Positions 16,188-24,710 of a stretch of 59,246 bases of DNA are shown piece after piece. The stretch is from positions 1-59,246 of the IMG/VR virus record IMGVR_UViG_3300029309_000034. One strand, 5' to 3'. The stretch's first letter is position 1. Each line of letters begins with the position of its first letter. The position numbers and the translations under genes are program-made. Source of the stretch: a virus. Under the pieces are notes generated by a model, which was given only the letters and a program-made list of their open reading frames with translations, was not told the DNA's origin and ran no database searches.

Positions 16188-16694
16188 ATGAAATGGTCTA
16201 CTGTAATTATAGTATTAGGATTAGCATGGTTAATGCTGTATGTCACTGATAGTTTTGGAGCAGATACAACCATACGTTACAAAGACCAACCACCACCTTC
16301 AGCTATAGCACCATCGTTGTCTATCGGTAGTGGTAGTGATGTTTGTATAGTGGTGAGAACAGGAGCGATTGGTACGGGAATTTTCTCTGGCTCATTTGCA
16401 ACTCATGTGATTGATAAAAACTGTGAAAGAATAAAATTAAGTAGAAGTCTTGCTCAACTTGGACTGAAGGTATCAGCTACAAGTATCTTGTGTCAAGACG
16501 ATAGAGTTTTTACAGCTATGTTGGCTGCAGGAAGTCCTTGTCCTATAGATGGTTTAGTAGGAAAGGAGGCTAAAAATAAATATTTAGAACTAGGGATTAT
16601 AGATGAGAACAATAATATTGTGGGCTCTCGTGATGCTCTTCGCATCAACATTAGCCAGCCACGCAGACACGACTACGGACAACCTACTCAATAA
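16188..16694 (+). CDS. Exported protein of unknown function, 168 aa
   Basis: An N-terminal signal peptide or anchor (MKWSTVIIVLGLAWLMLYVTDSFGA) precedes a Cys-containing domain (SDVCIVVRTGAIGTGIFSGSFATHV, NCERIKLSRSLAQLGLKV, SILCQDDRVF, AAGSPCPIDGLVG). I have seen such proteins in marine phages without assigned function. The 3' end overlaps the next gene by 92 bases in another frame. An envelope-related or spanin-like role is possible. Confidence 0.7.
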   Translation: MKWSTVIIVLGLAWLMLYVTDSFGADTTIRYKDQPPPSAIAPSLSIGSGSDVCIVVRTGAIGTGIFSGSFATHVIDKNCERIKLSRSLAQLGLKVSATSILCQDDRVFTAMLAAGSPCPIDGLVGKEAKNKYLELGIIDENNNIVGSRDALRINISQPRRHDYGQPTQ

Positions 16695-18153
16695 CCCAAA
16701 TTTTACTACTGATACCAGTGGTTGGGAGTTGTCTGATAACAACCAAAACAAGGTTAAAAGAGACCCTGCGACTTACTCTGGTTCTGCATCTAAAAGTGTA
16801 AGGTTTAGATATCAAGGTGGTAGCATTAGTCAAGATGTAGATATATCAGGTGTATCTGAGAATCATTTAATAAAAGAAATAAATATGAATTTTGACTCTA
16901 TAGGCTGTGGCAATACAGGCAGTCAATGGTGTAATGCTGGAGCTGATGATACGGTAGTATCAACCATTACTTTATCAACTGAATCAACATCAGAGGTATT
17001 ATCAGAAACTACAGCTGTGCCATACGAAGATGGATGGGAAAGTTATTCTTTTACTAAAGATGTAACAGGGGATTTTAATACAGACGATACCTCATTAAAC
17101 TTAACAATCACAGGTAATGACACAGGTAATTCTAGTAATTGGTATGGTCCTATTATTGATAATCTAAGTTTATCTTTGACCATAGAAGAGTATGTGGCTC
17201 CTGTGGTAATTGAGCCTATCGTAGTTCAACCAATAATTGAACCTTTGGTAGTTGAGCCTATAGTTGAGCCTATAATAGAGCCGATTGTGATTATTGAAGA
17301 AACTTTGATTGAGGGTTTAACTTTGGACACAGAGATTGTTAATGATGTAATATTACAACCTGTGGCTATTGAAATACCTACATTACCTGACTTACCAGAT
17401 TTACCTGAGGTTAGTGAGATATCTCCTGAAGTTCCTGAGGTATCTGAATTACCTGAAATATCCATGGATATTGAGATACCAGAAATTTCTGTAGATGTAA
17501 GTGAAATATCCATAGAGGTTCCTGAGATTGAGGTCGTTGAGGAAATTCAAGAAATTGAGGTTAGCGAGCCTGTGGTTGAAGAAATCGCTGAAGTTGAGTT
17601 AGAGACTCCAGAAGAATTAAAAGAATCAAATATGGAAGAGGATGTTAAGGAGGGTTCCACAAATGATGAACCAGAAGAAATGGCAGAACAAGAGGCAGAA
17701 ACAGAGACTGAGACAAATGAAAACAGCGAGTTATCAGACTCCAGCGAAGCCGAAGTCAAAAGTGACGAAAGTAAAGTCGTCAAAAAAAGTAAATCTAAAG
17801 ACAGCAAAACTAAAAAGAAAGATGGTGTTAAAAAGGAAACAGCTAAAAATACCCCTAGTAAAACAACTAAAACTAACAAGCCAAAAGCTGTGGCTAAGGT
17901 TAAAAAACCTGCTACAAACGCTGATAACTTAGGACAAATAGATATAACGACTATGGTGTATTTGCAAGTAATACCTCAAACAATTACAATACAAGAAACA
18001 ATCTCATTGACACAGGAGAACATATATGAGCAAGACGTTGGTACTCTCGCCAGCAGTGCTACTTACGATAATCTTATCGGTAGTGCCAGCCGCAGGTGGG
18101 TTCGTATGGTGGATGTCAGACCTAAGCACACGTTTAGTAGCTATGGAAGATAA
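16603..18153 (+). CDS. Exported fibre-like protein: lectin-type domain plus Pro/Glu/Val and Lys-rich stalk, 516 aa
   Basis: It starts inside the previous gene (AGGG before ATG 16603) with a signal peptide (MRTIILWALVMLFASTLASHA). Residues about 25-195 resemble a carbohydrate-binding jelly roll (NLLNNPNFTTDTSGWELSD). Then come acidic Pro/Glu/Val/Ile repeats (IEPIVVQPIIEPLVVEP; about 200-350), a Lys/Ser-rich segment (about 395-450) and a terminal domain encoded in a region shared with the 18026 gene. The stalk looks like a periplasm-spanning or surface-exposed spacer. Confidence 0.65.
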   Translation: MRTIILWALVMLFASTLASHADTTTDNLLNNPNFTTDTSGWELSDNNQNKVKRDPATYSGSASKSVRFRYQGGSISQDVDISGVSENHLIKEINMNFDSIGCGNTGSQWCNAGADDTVVSTITLSTESTSEVLSETTAVPYEDGWESYSFTKDVTGDFNTDDTSLNLTITGNDTGNSSNWYGPIIDNLSLSLTIEEYVAPVVIEPIVVQPIIEPLVVEPIVEPIIEPIVIIEETLIEGLTLDTEIVNDVILQPVAIEIPTLPDLPDLPEVSEISPEVPEVSELPEISMDIEIPEISVDVSEISIEVPEIEVVEEIQEIEVSEPVVEEIAEVELETPEELKESNMEEDVKEGSTNDEPEEMAEQEAETETETNENSELSDSSEAEVKSDESKVVKKSKSKDSKTKKKDGVKKETAKNTPSKTTKTNKPKAVAKVKKPATNADNLGQIDITTMVYLQVIPQTITIQETISLTQENIYEQDVGTLASSATYDNLIGSASRRWVRMVDVRPKHTFSSYGR

Positions 18154-18367
18154 AATAGCTAGTAGTGATACTGGGTCTTTGAATGATAGATTAACTCAAG
18201 CAGAAGAACGAGTACAGTTCAACAGTGATAACATTGATGATGTTTGGGAAAGTTTTGAGAAACTTGATGCAGAAATGAATAATATGGAAGATGAATTAGC
18301 TGCTTGGATGGAACGAGAGTTAGCTAAAGTATACGATATTATTAATGATAACCCATTAGGAAACTAA
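18026..18367 (+). CDS. Membrane-anchored coiled-coil protein, 113 aa
   Basis: Embedded out of frame in the last 128 bases of the previous gene, with AGGAG seven bases before ATG. MSKTLVLSPAVLLTIILSVVPAAGGFVWWMSDL is a membrane anchor; residues 35-105 form a coiled coil (SLNDRLTQAEERVQFNSDNIDD, WESFEKLDAEMNNMEDELAAW). Anchor plus coiled coil and an overlapping exported partner are reminiscent of spanin pairs, though the order is unusual. Function is inferred. Confidence 0.7.
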   Translation: MSKTLVLSPAVLLTIILSVVPAAGGFVWWMSDLSTRLVAMEDKIASSDTGSLNDRLTQAEERVQFNSDNIDDVWESFEKLDAEMNNMEDELAAWMERELAKVYDIINDNPLGN

Positions 18368-18368
18368 T

Positions 18369-19202
18369 ATGGCATTTGGTATTACCGCCTTTGCTGAAGA
18401 TTCTTTTGCTGCCCTAGGTAGTACAAGTGCTGATGTATCGGTTACAGGTGTAGTTGGAACAACGGCTTTAGGGTCAGAGACAGCCGCAGCTGGTGCTGAT
18501 GTATCAGTCACAGGAGTAGCTGCCACAAGTGCCCTAGGTTCAGTTACTACAGTTGCAAAAGCTAATGTAGCTGTTACAGGGGTAGTTGGTACAAGTGCTG
18601 TAGGGTCAGAGGCAGTAACAGCTGATGCGAATTTTGCAGTCACAGGTGTAGCTGGCACAACGGCTCTAGGGTCAGAGGCAGTCACAGCTGATGCAGACGT
18701 AGCAGTTACAGGAGTGGCTGGTACAAGTGCTTTAGGTTCAGTAACCACAGTTGCGAAAGCAAACGTAGCAGTCACAGGTGTAGCTGGTACAAGTGCTCTG
18801 GGTTCAGAATCAGTAACAGCAGATGCGAATGTAGCAGTCACAGGTGTAGCTGGCACAACGGCTCTAGGGTCAGAGGCAGTCACAGCTGATGCGAATGTAG
18901 CAGTCACAGGTGTAGCTGGTACAAGTGCGTTAGGGACAGTCACTCTTAGAACAGTAAATAATATATTTGTTACAGGGGTAGCTGCCACAGGAGCTGTAGG
19001 TTCAGTTACCACAGTTGCTAAAGCTAATGTATCTGTTACAGGTGTTAGTGGCACTTGTGAAACAAATGTATTTACACTGGTATGGGGCGATATAGATACT
19101 TCACAGACAGCAGGATATTCAGATGTAACCACATCTCAAACACCAAATTATACGGACATAGATACTTCCCAAACAGCAGATTATGAGGATATAGCAGCAT
19201 GA
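18369..19202 (+). CDS. Repeat tail fibre protein, 277 aa
   Basis: MAFGITAFAEDSFAALGS opens the protein, then about ten copies of a 22-residue unit follow (consensus ANVAVTGVAGTSALGSE-x-VTAD, residues 20-235), likely a beta-helical or beta-roll shaft. The C-terminal 45 residues contain a second repeat, DIDTSQTAGYSDV / DVTTSQTPNYTD / DIDTSQTADYED. The minus strand of the repeats gives a long spurious ORF. Likely a fibre shaft whose length can vary by slippage. Confidence 0.8.
   Translation: MAFGITAFAEDSFAALGSTSADVSVTGVVGTTALGSETAAAGADVSVTGVAATSALGSVTTVAKANVAVTGVVGTSAVGSEAVTADANFAVTGVAGTTALGSEAVTADADVAVTGVAGTSALGSVTTVAKANVAVTGVAGTSALGSESVTADANVAVTGVAGTTALGSEAVTADANVAVTGVAGTSALGTVTLRTVNNIFVTGVAATGAVGSVTTVAKANVSVTGVSGTCETNVFTLVWGDIDTSQTAGYSDVTTSQTPNYTDIDTSQTADYEDIAA
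18420..19070 (+). repeat. 66-bp coding repeats in the fibre gene
   Basis: Tandem units of about 66 bp encode the 22-residue repeat. Some units (for example those around 18645-18705 and 18840-18900) are almost identical at the DNA level, consistent with recent duplication or gene conversion. Confidence 0.85.
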
Positions 19203-19402
19203 TAGTAGAGGCAAAAAAATTAGATGATGGTACAATACAATGTAAATATGAAGTAAACTTAGAGTGTTCAGATTGTGGGCTAACTGTAGACGCAGAAGAA
19301 TACGAATCGGGAACTTGCTCAGATTGTGGTGCCACGTGGAATCAGAAGAAACATACTAAGATTCACGTAACAAGTGTTCCATTAGCAGGTAAATCAAGCT
19401 AA
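19199..19402 (+). CDS. Small zinc-ribbon protein, 67 aa
   Basis: Two Cys pairs (C23-x2-C26 and C40-x2-C43: ECSDCGLTVDAEE, TCSDCGATW) predict a small zinc ribbon. It overlaps the fibre stop (ATGA at 19199). Small zinc-ribbon proteins between fibre genes recur in this phage type; the role is unknown. Confidence 0.7.
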   Translation: MIVEAKKLDDGTIQCKYEVNLECSDCGLTVDAEEYESGTCSDCGATWNQKKHTKIHVTSVPLAGKSS

Positions 19403-19414
19403 TAGGAGGAGAAA

Positions 19415-20692
19415 ATGGCTAGTACATATTCAGATTTAAAAATAGAACTAATTGGTACTGGAGAACAATCAGGTAGTTGGGGTACAACTACTAATACTAA
19501 TTTAGGCACAGCATTAGAAGAAGCGATTGCGGAGTCAGTCGATGTAACATTTTCAAGTGGTACAATTACTCTTACCTTAACAAACTCAAACGGAACACAG
19601 TCGGCCCGTCATTTAAGGCTTAACTTGACAGGCACGTCAGGTGGAGCACAAAACTTAGTAGTACCAGCAATAGAAAAACCATACTTAGTTAATAATGGTT
19701 GTGCTGATGCAATCACTGTAAAAACTTCTGGAGGTTCAGGTATTGCTGTTCCTGCAGGTAAAACTATGTGGGTTTACGTTGATGGTACTAACGTAGTAGA
19801 TGCAGTTACTGCTTTATCATCTTTAAAAGCAGATGGTGGAGTAACAGTAGATAATATGACCATTGATGGCACAGAGATTGATTTAAGCTCAGGTGATTTA
19901 ACACTAGATGTAGCAGGAGATATTGTTTTAGACGCTGATGGTGATGAAGTTATTTTTAAAGATGGAAGTACGAATGTCGGTCATGTAAGCATGGATAGCG
20001 ACAACCTAACCATAAAATCTTTGGTTAGCGACAAGGATGTCATCTTTCAAGGAAATGATGGTGGGAGTGGTATTACAGCTTTGACACTTGATATGTCAGA
20101 GGCAGGAGAAGCTACATTTAATGCAGGTCTTACAGCTCCTGGCACCATAACTTCTTCGGGTACACTGGCTGTTACTGGAAATCTAACTTTTGATGGTGCT
20201 TCAGGTACATCTGGACAAGTGTTAACATCAGCTGGTAGTGGAGCAACCCCTACATGGGCTACTGCTGTGCCATCAGGTGTAATTATGTTATGGTCAGGTG
20301 CCACTGATGCTATTCCTACTGGATTTGTAATATGTGATGGAAACAACTCAACACCTGATTTAAGAGATAGATTTGTAGTTGGTGCAGGTTCAACTTATTC
20401 TGTAAATGATACAGGTGGTTCAGCTGCAATAACTCCAGCAGGTACAAACGCTGGAACAGCTTTATCAACAGCTCAATTACCATCTCATACTCATTCTACA
20501 GATATTCAACAAGCTCAGTTTGGCACAGGAAGCGAAACTAGAGTGGCACAAGGTGGTGGTGCTAATATATCTTTACAAACTTATACATCAGCTTCAACAG
20601 GTAGTGGAGATACTCACACTCACACTTTTAGTGGTAATTCACAAAGTAACTTACCACCGTACTTTGCATTAGCATATATAATGAAAACTTAA
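19415..20692 (+). CDS. Tail fibre with phage tail-collar domain, 425 aa
   Basis: Residues 1-130 resemble a fibre base (TYSDLKIELIGTGEQSGSWGTTTN). A shaft follows. The C-terminal collar domain at about 285-345 reads PSGVIMLWSGATDAIPTGFV then CDGNNSTPDLRDRFVVGAG, the Phage_Tail_Collar pattern. His pairs SHTHS and THTHT further on match the metal-binding tip of T4 gp12-like fibres, and the end SNLPPYFALAYIMKT is the usual collar-fibre terminus. Likely the main receptor-binding fibre. AGGAGGAG start. Confidence 0.9.
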   Translation: MASTYSDLKIELIGTGEQSGSWGTTTNTNLGTALEEAIAESVDVTFSSGTITLTLTNSNGTQSARHLRLNLTGTSGGAQNLVVPAIEKPYLVNNGCADAITVKTSGGSGIAVPAGKTMWVYVDGTNVVDAVTALSSLKADGGVTVDNMTIDGTEIDLSSGDLTLDVAGDIVLDADGDEVIFKDGSTNVGHVSMDSDNLTIKSLVSDKDVIFQGNDGGSGITALTLDMSEAGEATFNAGLTAPGTITSSGTLAVTGNLTFDGASGTSGQVLTSAGSGATPTWATAVPSGVIMLWSGATDAIPTGFVICDGNNSTPDLRDRFVVGAGSTYSVNDTGGSAAITPAGTNAGTALSTAQLPSHTHSTDIQQAQFGTGSETRVAQGGGANISLQTYTSASTGSGDTHTHTFSGNSQSNLPPYFALAYIMKT

Positions 20693-20702
20693 AGGAGTTG
20701 AT

Positions 20703-20846
20703 ATGAAATATATTTTAACATTTATAACAATAACTTTTTCAAACACAGCATGGGCACACCACGAATCATTTATGTATGATACTAATTATCTTGTCCTTGC
20801 TTTGGTAATGTTGTTTTTTACTTTACTCAATAGGAGTACAACATGA
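20703..20846 (+). CDS. Small exported membrane protein, 47 aa
   Basis: A short ORF with AAAGGAG seven bases upstream: MKYILTFITITFSNTAWAHH has a signal peptide with a likely cleavage site after AWA, then a second hydrophobic segment (YLVLALVMLFFTLLN). It overlaps the holin start by ATGA, so translation is coupled. Likely part of the lysis cassette (antiholin or spanin-like), not proven. Confidence 0.65.
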   Translation: MKYILTFITITFSNTAWAHHESFMYDTNYLVLALVMLFFTLLNRSTT

Positions 20847-21220
20847 TTGGACTAATAGTAAATGGTTTAAGTAAAGCGGTTGGAGGATACTTTGAGCACT
20901 CTGCTAAAAAATCTAAAGCTAAATCTGATTTGAAGATTGCAGAAATAGAAGCAAAAACTGCTGTAAAAAGAAAAGTTGCAGAAGGTAAAGTTGAGTGGGA
21001 AACCGCTATGGCAAAGGCTTCTGACGATTCCTGGAAAGATGAGGCTTGGACTCTCACGTTTATAGCCATAATAATTTTTAGCTTCATACCATACTTTCAA
21101 CCATTTGTTGCTAGAGGTATTGAGTTCTTAGCTACATTTCCAGAATGGTTACAATGGAGCATAATGGCAAGTATTGGAGCGTCCTTTGGACTTAAATCTA
21201 TTGGTAAATTTACAAAGTAA
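20843..21220 (+). CDS. Holin (3-TM, GTA_holin-like), 125 aa
   Basis: A charged N-terminal helix (KKSKAKSDLKIAEIEAKTAVKRKVAEGKVEWE) precedes SWKDEAWTLTFIAIIIFSFIPYF and two more hydrophobic stretches; D-x-W-K-D-E-x-x-T-L is characteristic of the 3-TM holin family found in gene transfer agents and many phages. It lies directly upstream of the endolysin (TAATG overlap), completing a lysis cassette. Confidence 0.85.
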   Translation: MIGLIVNGLSKAVGGYFEHSAKKSKAKSDLKIAEIEAKTAVKRKVAEGKVEWETAMAKASDDSWKDEAWTLTFIAIIIFSFIPYFQPFVARGIEFLATFPEWLQWSIMASIGASFGLKSIGKFTK

Positions 21221-21594
21221 TGTTTAAGCTATCTAAAAAATCAATAGCTAAACTAGATGAGGTGCATCCAGACTTACAAAAGTTAGTTAAAAGTGCTATA
21301 GGTTTATCAACTATGGACTTTGGTATTAGTGAAGGGTTGCGTAGTAGAGAAAGGCAAAAAGAATTGTTTGATGATGGCAAAAGTCAAACTATGAACTCAA
21401 GACATCTTACAGGTCATGCGGTAGACGTGTATGCATGGAAAGATGGTGCAGTATCTTGGGAGTTTGAGGATTATGAAACAATTAATATTGCTTTTAGTCA
21501 AGCGTCAAAACTTACAAATATAGATTATGTGTGGGGTGGTTCGTGGAAGTCTTTTAAAGATGGACCACATTTTGAACTAAGAAGAGAAGGTTAA
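21220..21594 (+). CDS. Endolysin: M15/VanY-type L-Ala-D-Glu peptidase, 124 aa
   Basis: Zinc peptidase that cleaves peptidoglycan cross-bridges. SRHLTGHAVDVYAW (H62, D69) and GPHFEL (H117, E119) give the S-x-H-x-x-G-x-A-x-D and H-x-E motifs of the M15 family. Length matches single-domain phage endolysins such as the T5 type. No signal peptide, so release depends on the holin immediately upstream. Confidence 0.9.
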   Translation: MFKLSKKSIAKLDEVHPDLQKLVKSAIGLSTMDFGISEGLRSRERQKELFDDGKSQTMNSRHLTGHAVDVYAWKDGAVSWEFEDYETINIAFSQASKLTNIDYVWGGSWKSFKDGPHFELRREG

Positions 21595-21595
21595 A

Positions 21596-23758
21596 GTGCT
21601 AAAGAAACTCGTATTTCAACCAGGTATTAATAGAGATAGAAGTAGCTATTCTTCCGAGGGTGGCTGGTACAACTGCGACAAAATAAGATTTAGACAAGGT
21701 TATCCTGAGAAGATAGGTGGTTGGAAGCCAATCAACATCACTAGATATGTTGGCACGGCTAGTAGCATGATACAGTATGGAACTTCAGACGGGAACCAAA
21801 TAATTAGTGTGGCTACTAATGAAAAAAATTATATCATTAAAGGTACCGCTCTCACTGATGTGACTCCTCTGAGGGATACTTACACCACGTCTACTACTCC
21901 GTCAACAGACAACTGTTTTGCAACCACAGATGAGTCAACTACGGTGGTAGTGACGATTACGGGTCATGGTGCTTCAGAAGGTGATTATGTAACTTTTAGT
22001 GGCTCTGCTGCTGTTGGTGGTGTATCTGCTGCTAACTTAAATACAGAGTTTAAAATAGCTAATGTTACAAGTAACACTTTTGAGATTACAGTTGCAGCTG
22101 CAGCCACATCTACAGTTTCTTCAGGTGGTGGCACGGGTATATCAGCAGCTTTTCAATTTCCTGTAGGTAACGCTAATGTTGAATTTGGTTACGGTTGGAG
22201 TGCAGGAGCGTGGAATAGAAACACTTGGGGTTCTGCTAGTGATACCCCTGTAGATTTACCACCAAGAATAACATTCCAAGACCAATTTAATAATGATGTA
22301 ATTTATAATATTGAAGATAATGACATATTTTTCTTTGATTATGATGCTTCAATATCAAACCGAGTTGTTAAATTAAATACATTAGTTGGCTCAAGAGCAG
22401 TACCAGAGCAAGTTGGTAAAGTTATGTTTGCTTCTAGTGGACATTTACTTTGTTTGCGTGGTACTTCTTATGCACGTGCTTTTACTGCAGGAGCTTCTAT
22501 ATCTAGTATTACTAGGTCTGGCACTACAGCTACAGTAACTACAGGTTCAGGACACGGCCTAGCAATTAGAGATTGGGTAGAATTTAGTGGTCAAGCACCA
22601 CAAGCATATCAAGGAGAGTTTCAAGTATTGACTGTACCATCAGGCACTACTTTTACGTTTACTTTGCCATACGACCCAGGTGGAAGTGCAAGTCCAGTAG
22701 GCACTTATCAAAAGATAGATTATTCAGGAACTTTTGACCCAATGCTCATAAGATGGGCTAATGTAGATACCGATATAGGACCTCAACCCGAAGAGTGGAA
22801 ACCAGAAATTACTAACTCTGCTGGATTTATACGGGTAAAACAGGGTTCACAAATTATTACTGGATTTAGAACTAGACAAGAGGTACTTATTTTTACTGAT
22901 ATTGCATTATCAACATTACAGTTTTTAGGGACAGAAGAAGTATTTGCTATTCAAGAAATTAGTGACAGTATAAATATTATAGCTCCTAAAGTAGTAGCAG
23001 AGGCAAACAATGTTGTTTACTGGATGGGGGTAGATAAATTCTTCGCTTATGATGGTAGAGTTAATACCTTGCCGTGCACTGTAAAACAGTATGTGTTTGA
23101 AGATATGAACAAAGATAGTGGGTTTTTAAATTTTGCTGGTATCAACAGTGAGTTTAACGAAGTCATTTGGTTCTACTGTTCAGGTGGTTCTAATAGTATA
23201 AATAGATATGTCATTTACAACTATGAAGAAAAAATTTGGTATTTTGGTAATTTAACTAGAACAGCATGGGCTAATACTGGAACTATTAAGTTTCCATTAG
23301 CTACTTTTGATGGTTATGTATATAGACATGAAGATGGCAAAGATAATGTCGTTGCACCTGGTGATAGTCCAACTGCCATATCAGCATTTATTGAGTCAGG
23401 GGATATGGGTATTGATGAAGGAGATTCATTTATATTAACTAAGAGAGTTATACCTGATGTAAACTTCACTAACTCTGATACCTCAACCGCACAAGGAGTG
23501 GCTTTGACACCAGAAGTGCAAGTAACAGTAGGAGTTAGAAACTTCCCTGGTGCTGCTACTAGCACAACTGATGTTGTCAGTAATACTCTATCTAGAGATG
23601 TTATCACTACGGCTACTGTTGACGAATACACTAATCAAGTGTTTGTAAGAGCACGAGGTAGACAGATGAACTTTAAAATAGCTAGTGAAGATATTGGAGT
23701 GCAGTGGCAACTCGGTACAACTAGAGTAGACTTTAGACCAGACGGTAGGAGAGGATAA
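21596..23758 (+). CDS. Tail nozzle/tail tubular protein, 720 aa, GTG start
   Basis: LKKLVFQPGINRDRSSYSSEGGWYNCDKIRFRQGYPEKIGGW is the characteristic opening of podovirus nozzle proteins (T7 gp12/SU10 nozzle type), followed by a beta-propeller-like body with many Gly-Tyr/Trp strands. It would form the hexameric tail end below the adaptor. The GTG lies four bases after the endolysin stop; the ribosome site (GAAGGTTAAA) is modest. Confidence 0.85.
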   Translation: MLKKLVFQPGINRDRSSYSSEGGWYNCDKIRFRQGYPEKIGGWKPINITRYVGTASSMIQYGTSDGNQIISVATNEKNYIIKGTALTDVTPLRDTYTTSTTPSTDNCFATTDESTTVVVTITGHGASEGDYVTFSGSAAVGGVSAANLNTEFKIANVTSNTFEITVAAAATSTVSSGGGTGISAAFQFPVGNANVEFGYGWSAGAWNRNTWGSASDTPVDLPPRITFQDQFNNDVIYNIEDNDIFFFDYDASISNRVVKLNTLVGSRAVPEQVGKVMFASSGHLLCLRGTSYARAFTAGASISSITRSGTTATVTTGSGHGLAIRDWVEFSGQAPQAYQGEFQVLTVPSGTTFTFTLPYDPGGSASPVGTYQKIDYSGTFDPMLIRWANVDTDIGPQPEEWKPEITNSAGFIRVKQGSQIITGFRTRQEVLIFTDIALSTLQFLGTEEVFAIQEISDSINIIAPKVVAEANNVVYWMGVDKFFAYDGRVNTLPCTVKQYVFEDMNKDSGFLNFAGINSEFNEVIWFYCSGGSNSINRYVIYNYEEKIWYFGNLTRTAWANTGTIKFPLATFDGYVYRHEDGKDNVVAPGDSPTAISAFIESGDMGIDEGDSFILTKRVIPDVNFTNSDTSTAQGVALTPEVQVTVGVRNFPGAATSTTDVVSNTLSRDVITTATVDEYTNQVFVRARGRQMNFKIASEDIGVQWQLGTTRVDFRPDGRRG

Positions 23759-23943
23759 TGTCAAATATACCATCAACCAAAGGACCTAACTTAGCTAACC
23801 CACCAACAGAGTATGATGCAGGACAAGAACTACAGCTAGTAAATCAGTTGCGTCTATACTTTAACCAAATAGACGGTAACAATAATGAAGTAAAAGAGAG
23901 TGTAGATGCACTAGCTACATTGAATTGGTTGGGGGACAACTAA
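23758..23943 (+). CDS. Small conserved tail-region protein, 61 aa
   Basis: NLANPPTEYDAGQELQLVNQLRLYFNQID is a short conserved pattern found after the nozzle gene in marine podovirus contigs. Function unknown. It overlaps the nozzle stop (TAATG) and its own stop overlaps the next ATG. Confidence 0.75.
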   Translation: MSNIPSTKGPNLANPPTEYDAGQELQLVNQLRLYFNQIDGNNNEVKESVDALATLNWLGDN

Positions 23944-24710
23944 TGGCACAGAATATTACTAAAAGACGTGGTAAGTCTTCAATCAAAACAAGATTGGAAC
24001 AAGAGCGTAAAGCTGCTAGACTAGACCCTGCAGGTAAAAAAGCATTTACAAAAGGACTCGACACTGCAGCAGAACTACTTGCTTATGGTGTGCCTATAGG
24101 TGTCGTTGGTAACTTAAGTGCTAAAGCGGCAACTAAATTATTAACTAAATATAAAAAATATCAAAAATTTCAAAACACTCCAAGCATATCCTTATATAGA
24201 GGTGAGCCTGTTATGAAAAAGTCATTTGGTAGAACAAAACAATTACTAAAACAAAATCCTCAAACAGGAAAGTGGTATACTACAAATAAAGATTATGCTA
24301 GAGACTATGCTGGTGGTTCTGTATTAGATAATAAAGGTGAACCCAAAGCATTTAGAATACTTAAAGAAGTAAAAGTTAGTCCAAAAGAATTTAAAAAATT
24401 ACAAAAAGGTATGGTGGATAAAAAACAACCTTTTGCAGGGAGTCAAGTAAAACATTTAAAGAAATATTTAAAATTTAAACCTAATAGAACAGTAGCCCCT
24501 ACCTCTAAAGTAATGGACTCTATTGGCGGTGGGATGAAACAAGGTAAAGATTTTCATGGAACTATTCCTGGTGAAATTAGAAGACGAGCAAAAGTGATAC
24601 CAAAAGCAAAAGGAGGCGTGGTTAAAAAACGTGCTGTTAGTAAACGTGTTAACGTAACTAGAGGAGATGGTATAGCTAAACGTGGTAAAACAAGAGGGAG
24701 AATGGTCTAA
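23943..24710 (+). CDS. Putative ADP-ribosyltransferase-fold virion-arm protein with RGDGIA tail, 255 aa
   Basis: I start at the ATG overlapping the previous stop (TAATG) with GGGGG upstream, not at an upstream in-frame TTG. SLYRGEP (about residue 88), GKWYTTNKDYARDYAGGS (about 115-132) and the following beta strand (AFRILKEVKVSPKEF) resemble the R...T/S-T-x...A-x-x-YA layout of ADP-ribosyltransferase-like domains; a catalytic Glu is not clear. The C-terminus VTRGDGIAKRGKTRGRMV is the tail shared with three small basic proteins. Could be a packaged effector or a structural relic; moderate confidence in the fold, low in activity. Confidence 0.5.
   Translation: MAQNITKRRGKSSIKTRLEQERKAARLDPAGKKAFTKGLDTAAELLAYGVPIGVVGNLSAKAATKLLTKYKKYQKFQNTPSISLYRGEPVMKKSFGRTKQLLKQNPQTGKWYTTNKDYARDYAGGSVLDNKGEPKAFRILKEVKVSPKEFKKLQKGMVDKKQPFAGSQVKHLKKYLKFKPNRTVAPTSKVMDSIGGGMKQGKDFHGTIPGEIRRRAKVIPKAKGGVVKKRAVSKRVNVTRGDGIAKRGKTRGRMV

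Noticed and set aside
18356-19132. 258-codon minus-strand ORF
   Set aside because: Antisense shadow of the fibre repeats, low-complexity Thr/Val/Pro/Ala translation and no ribosome site.
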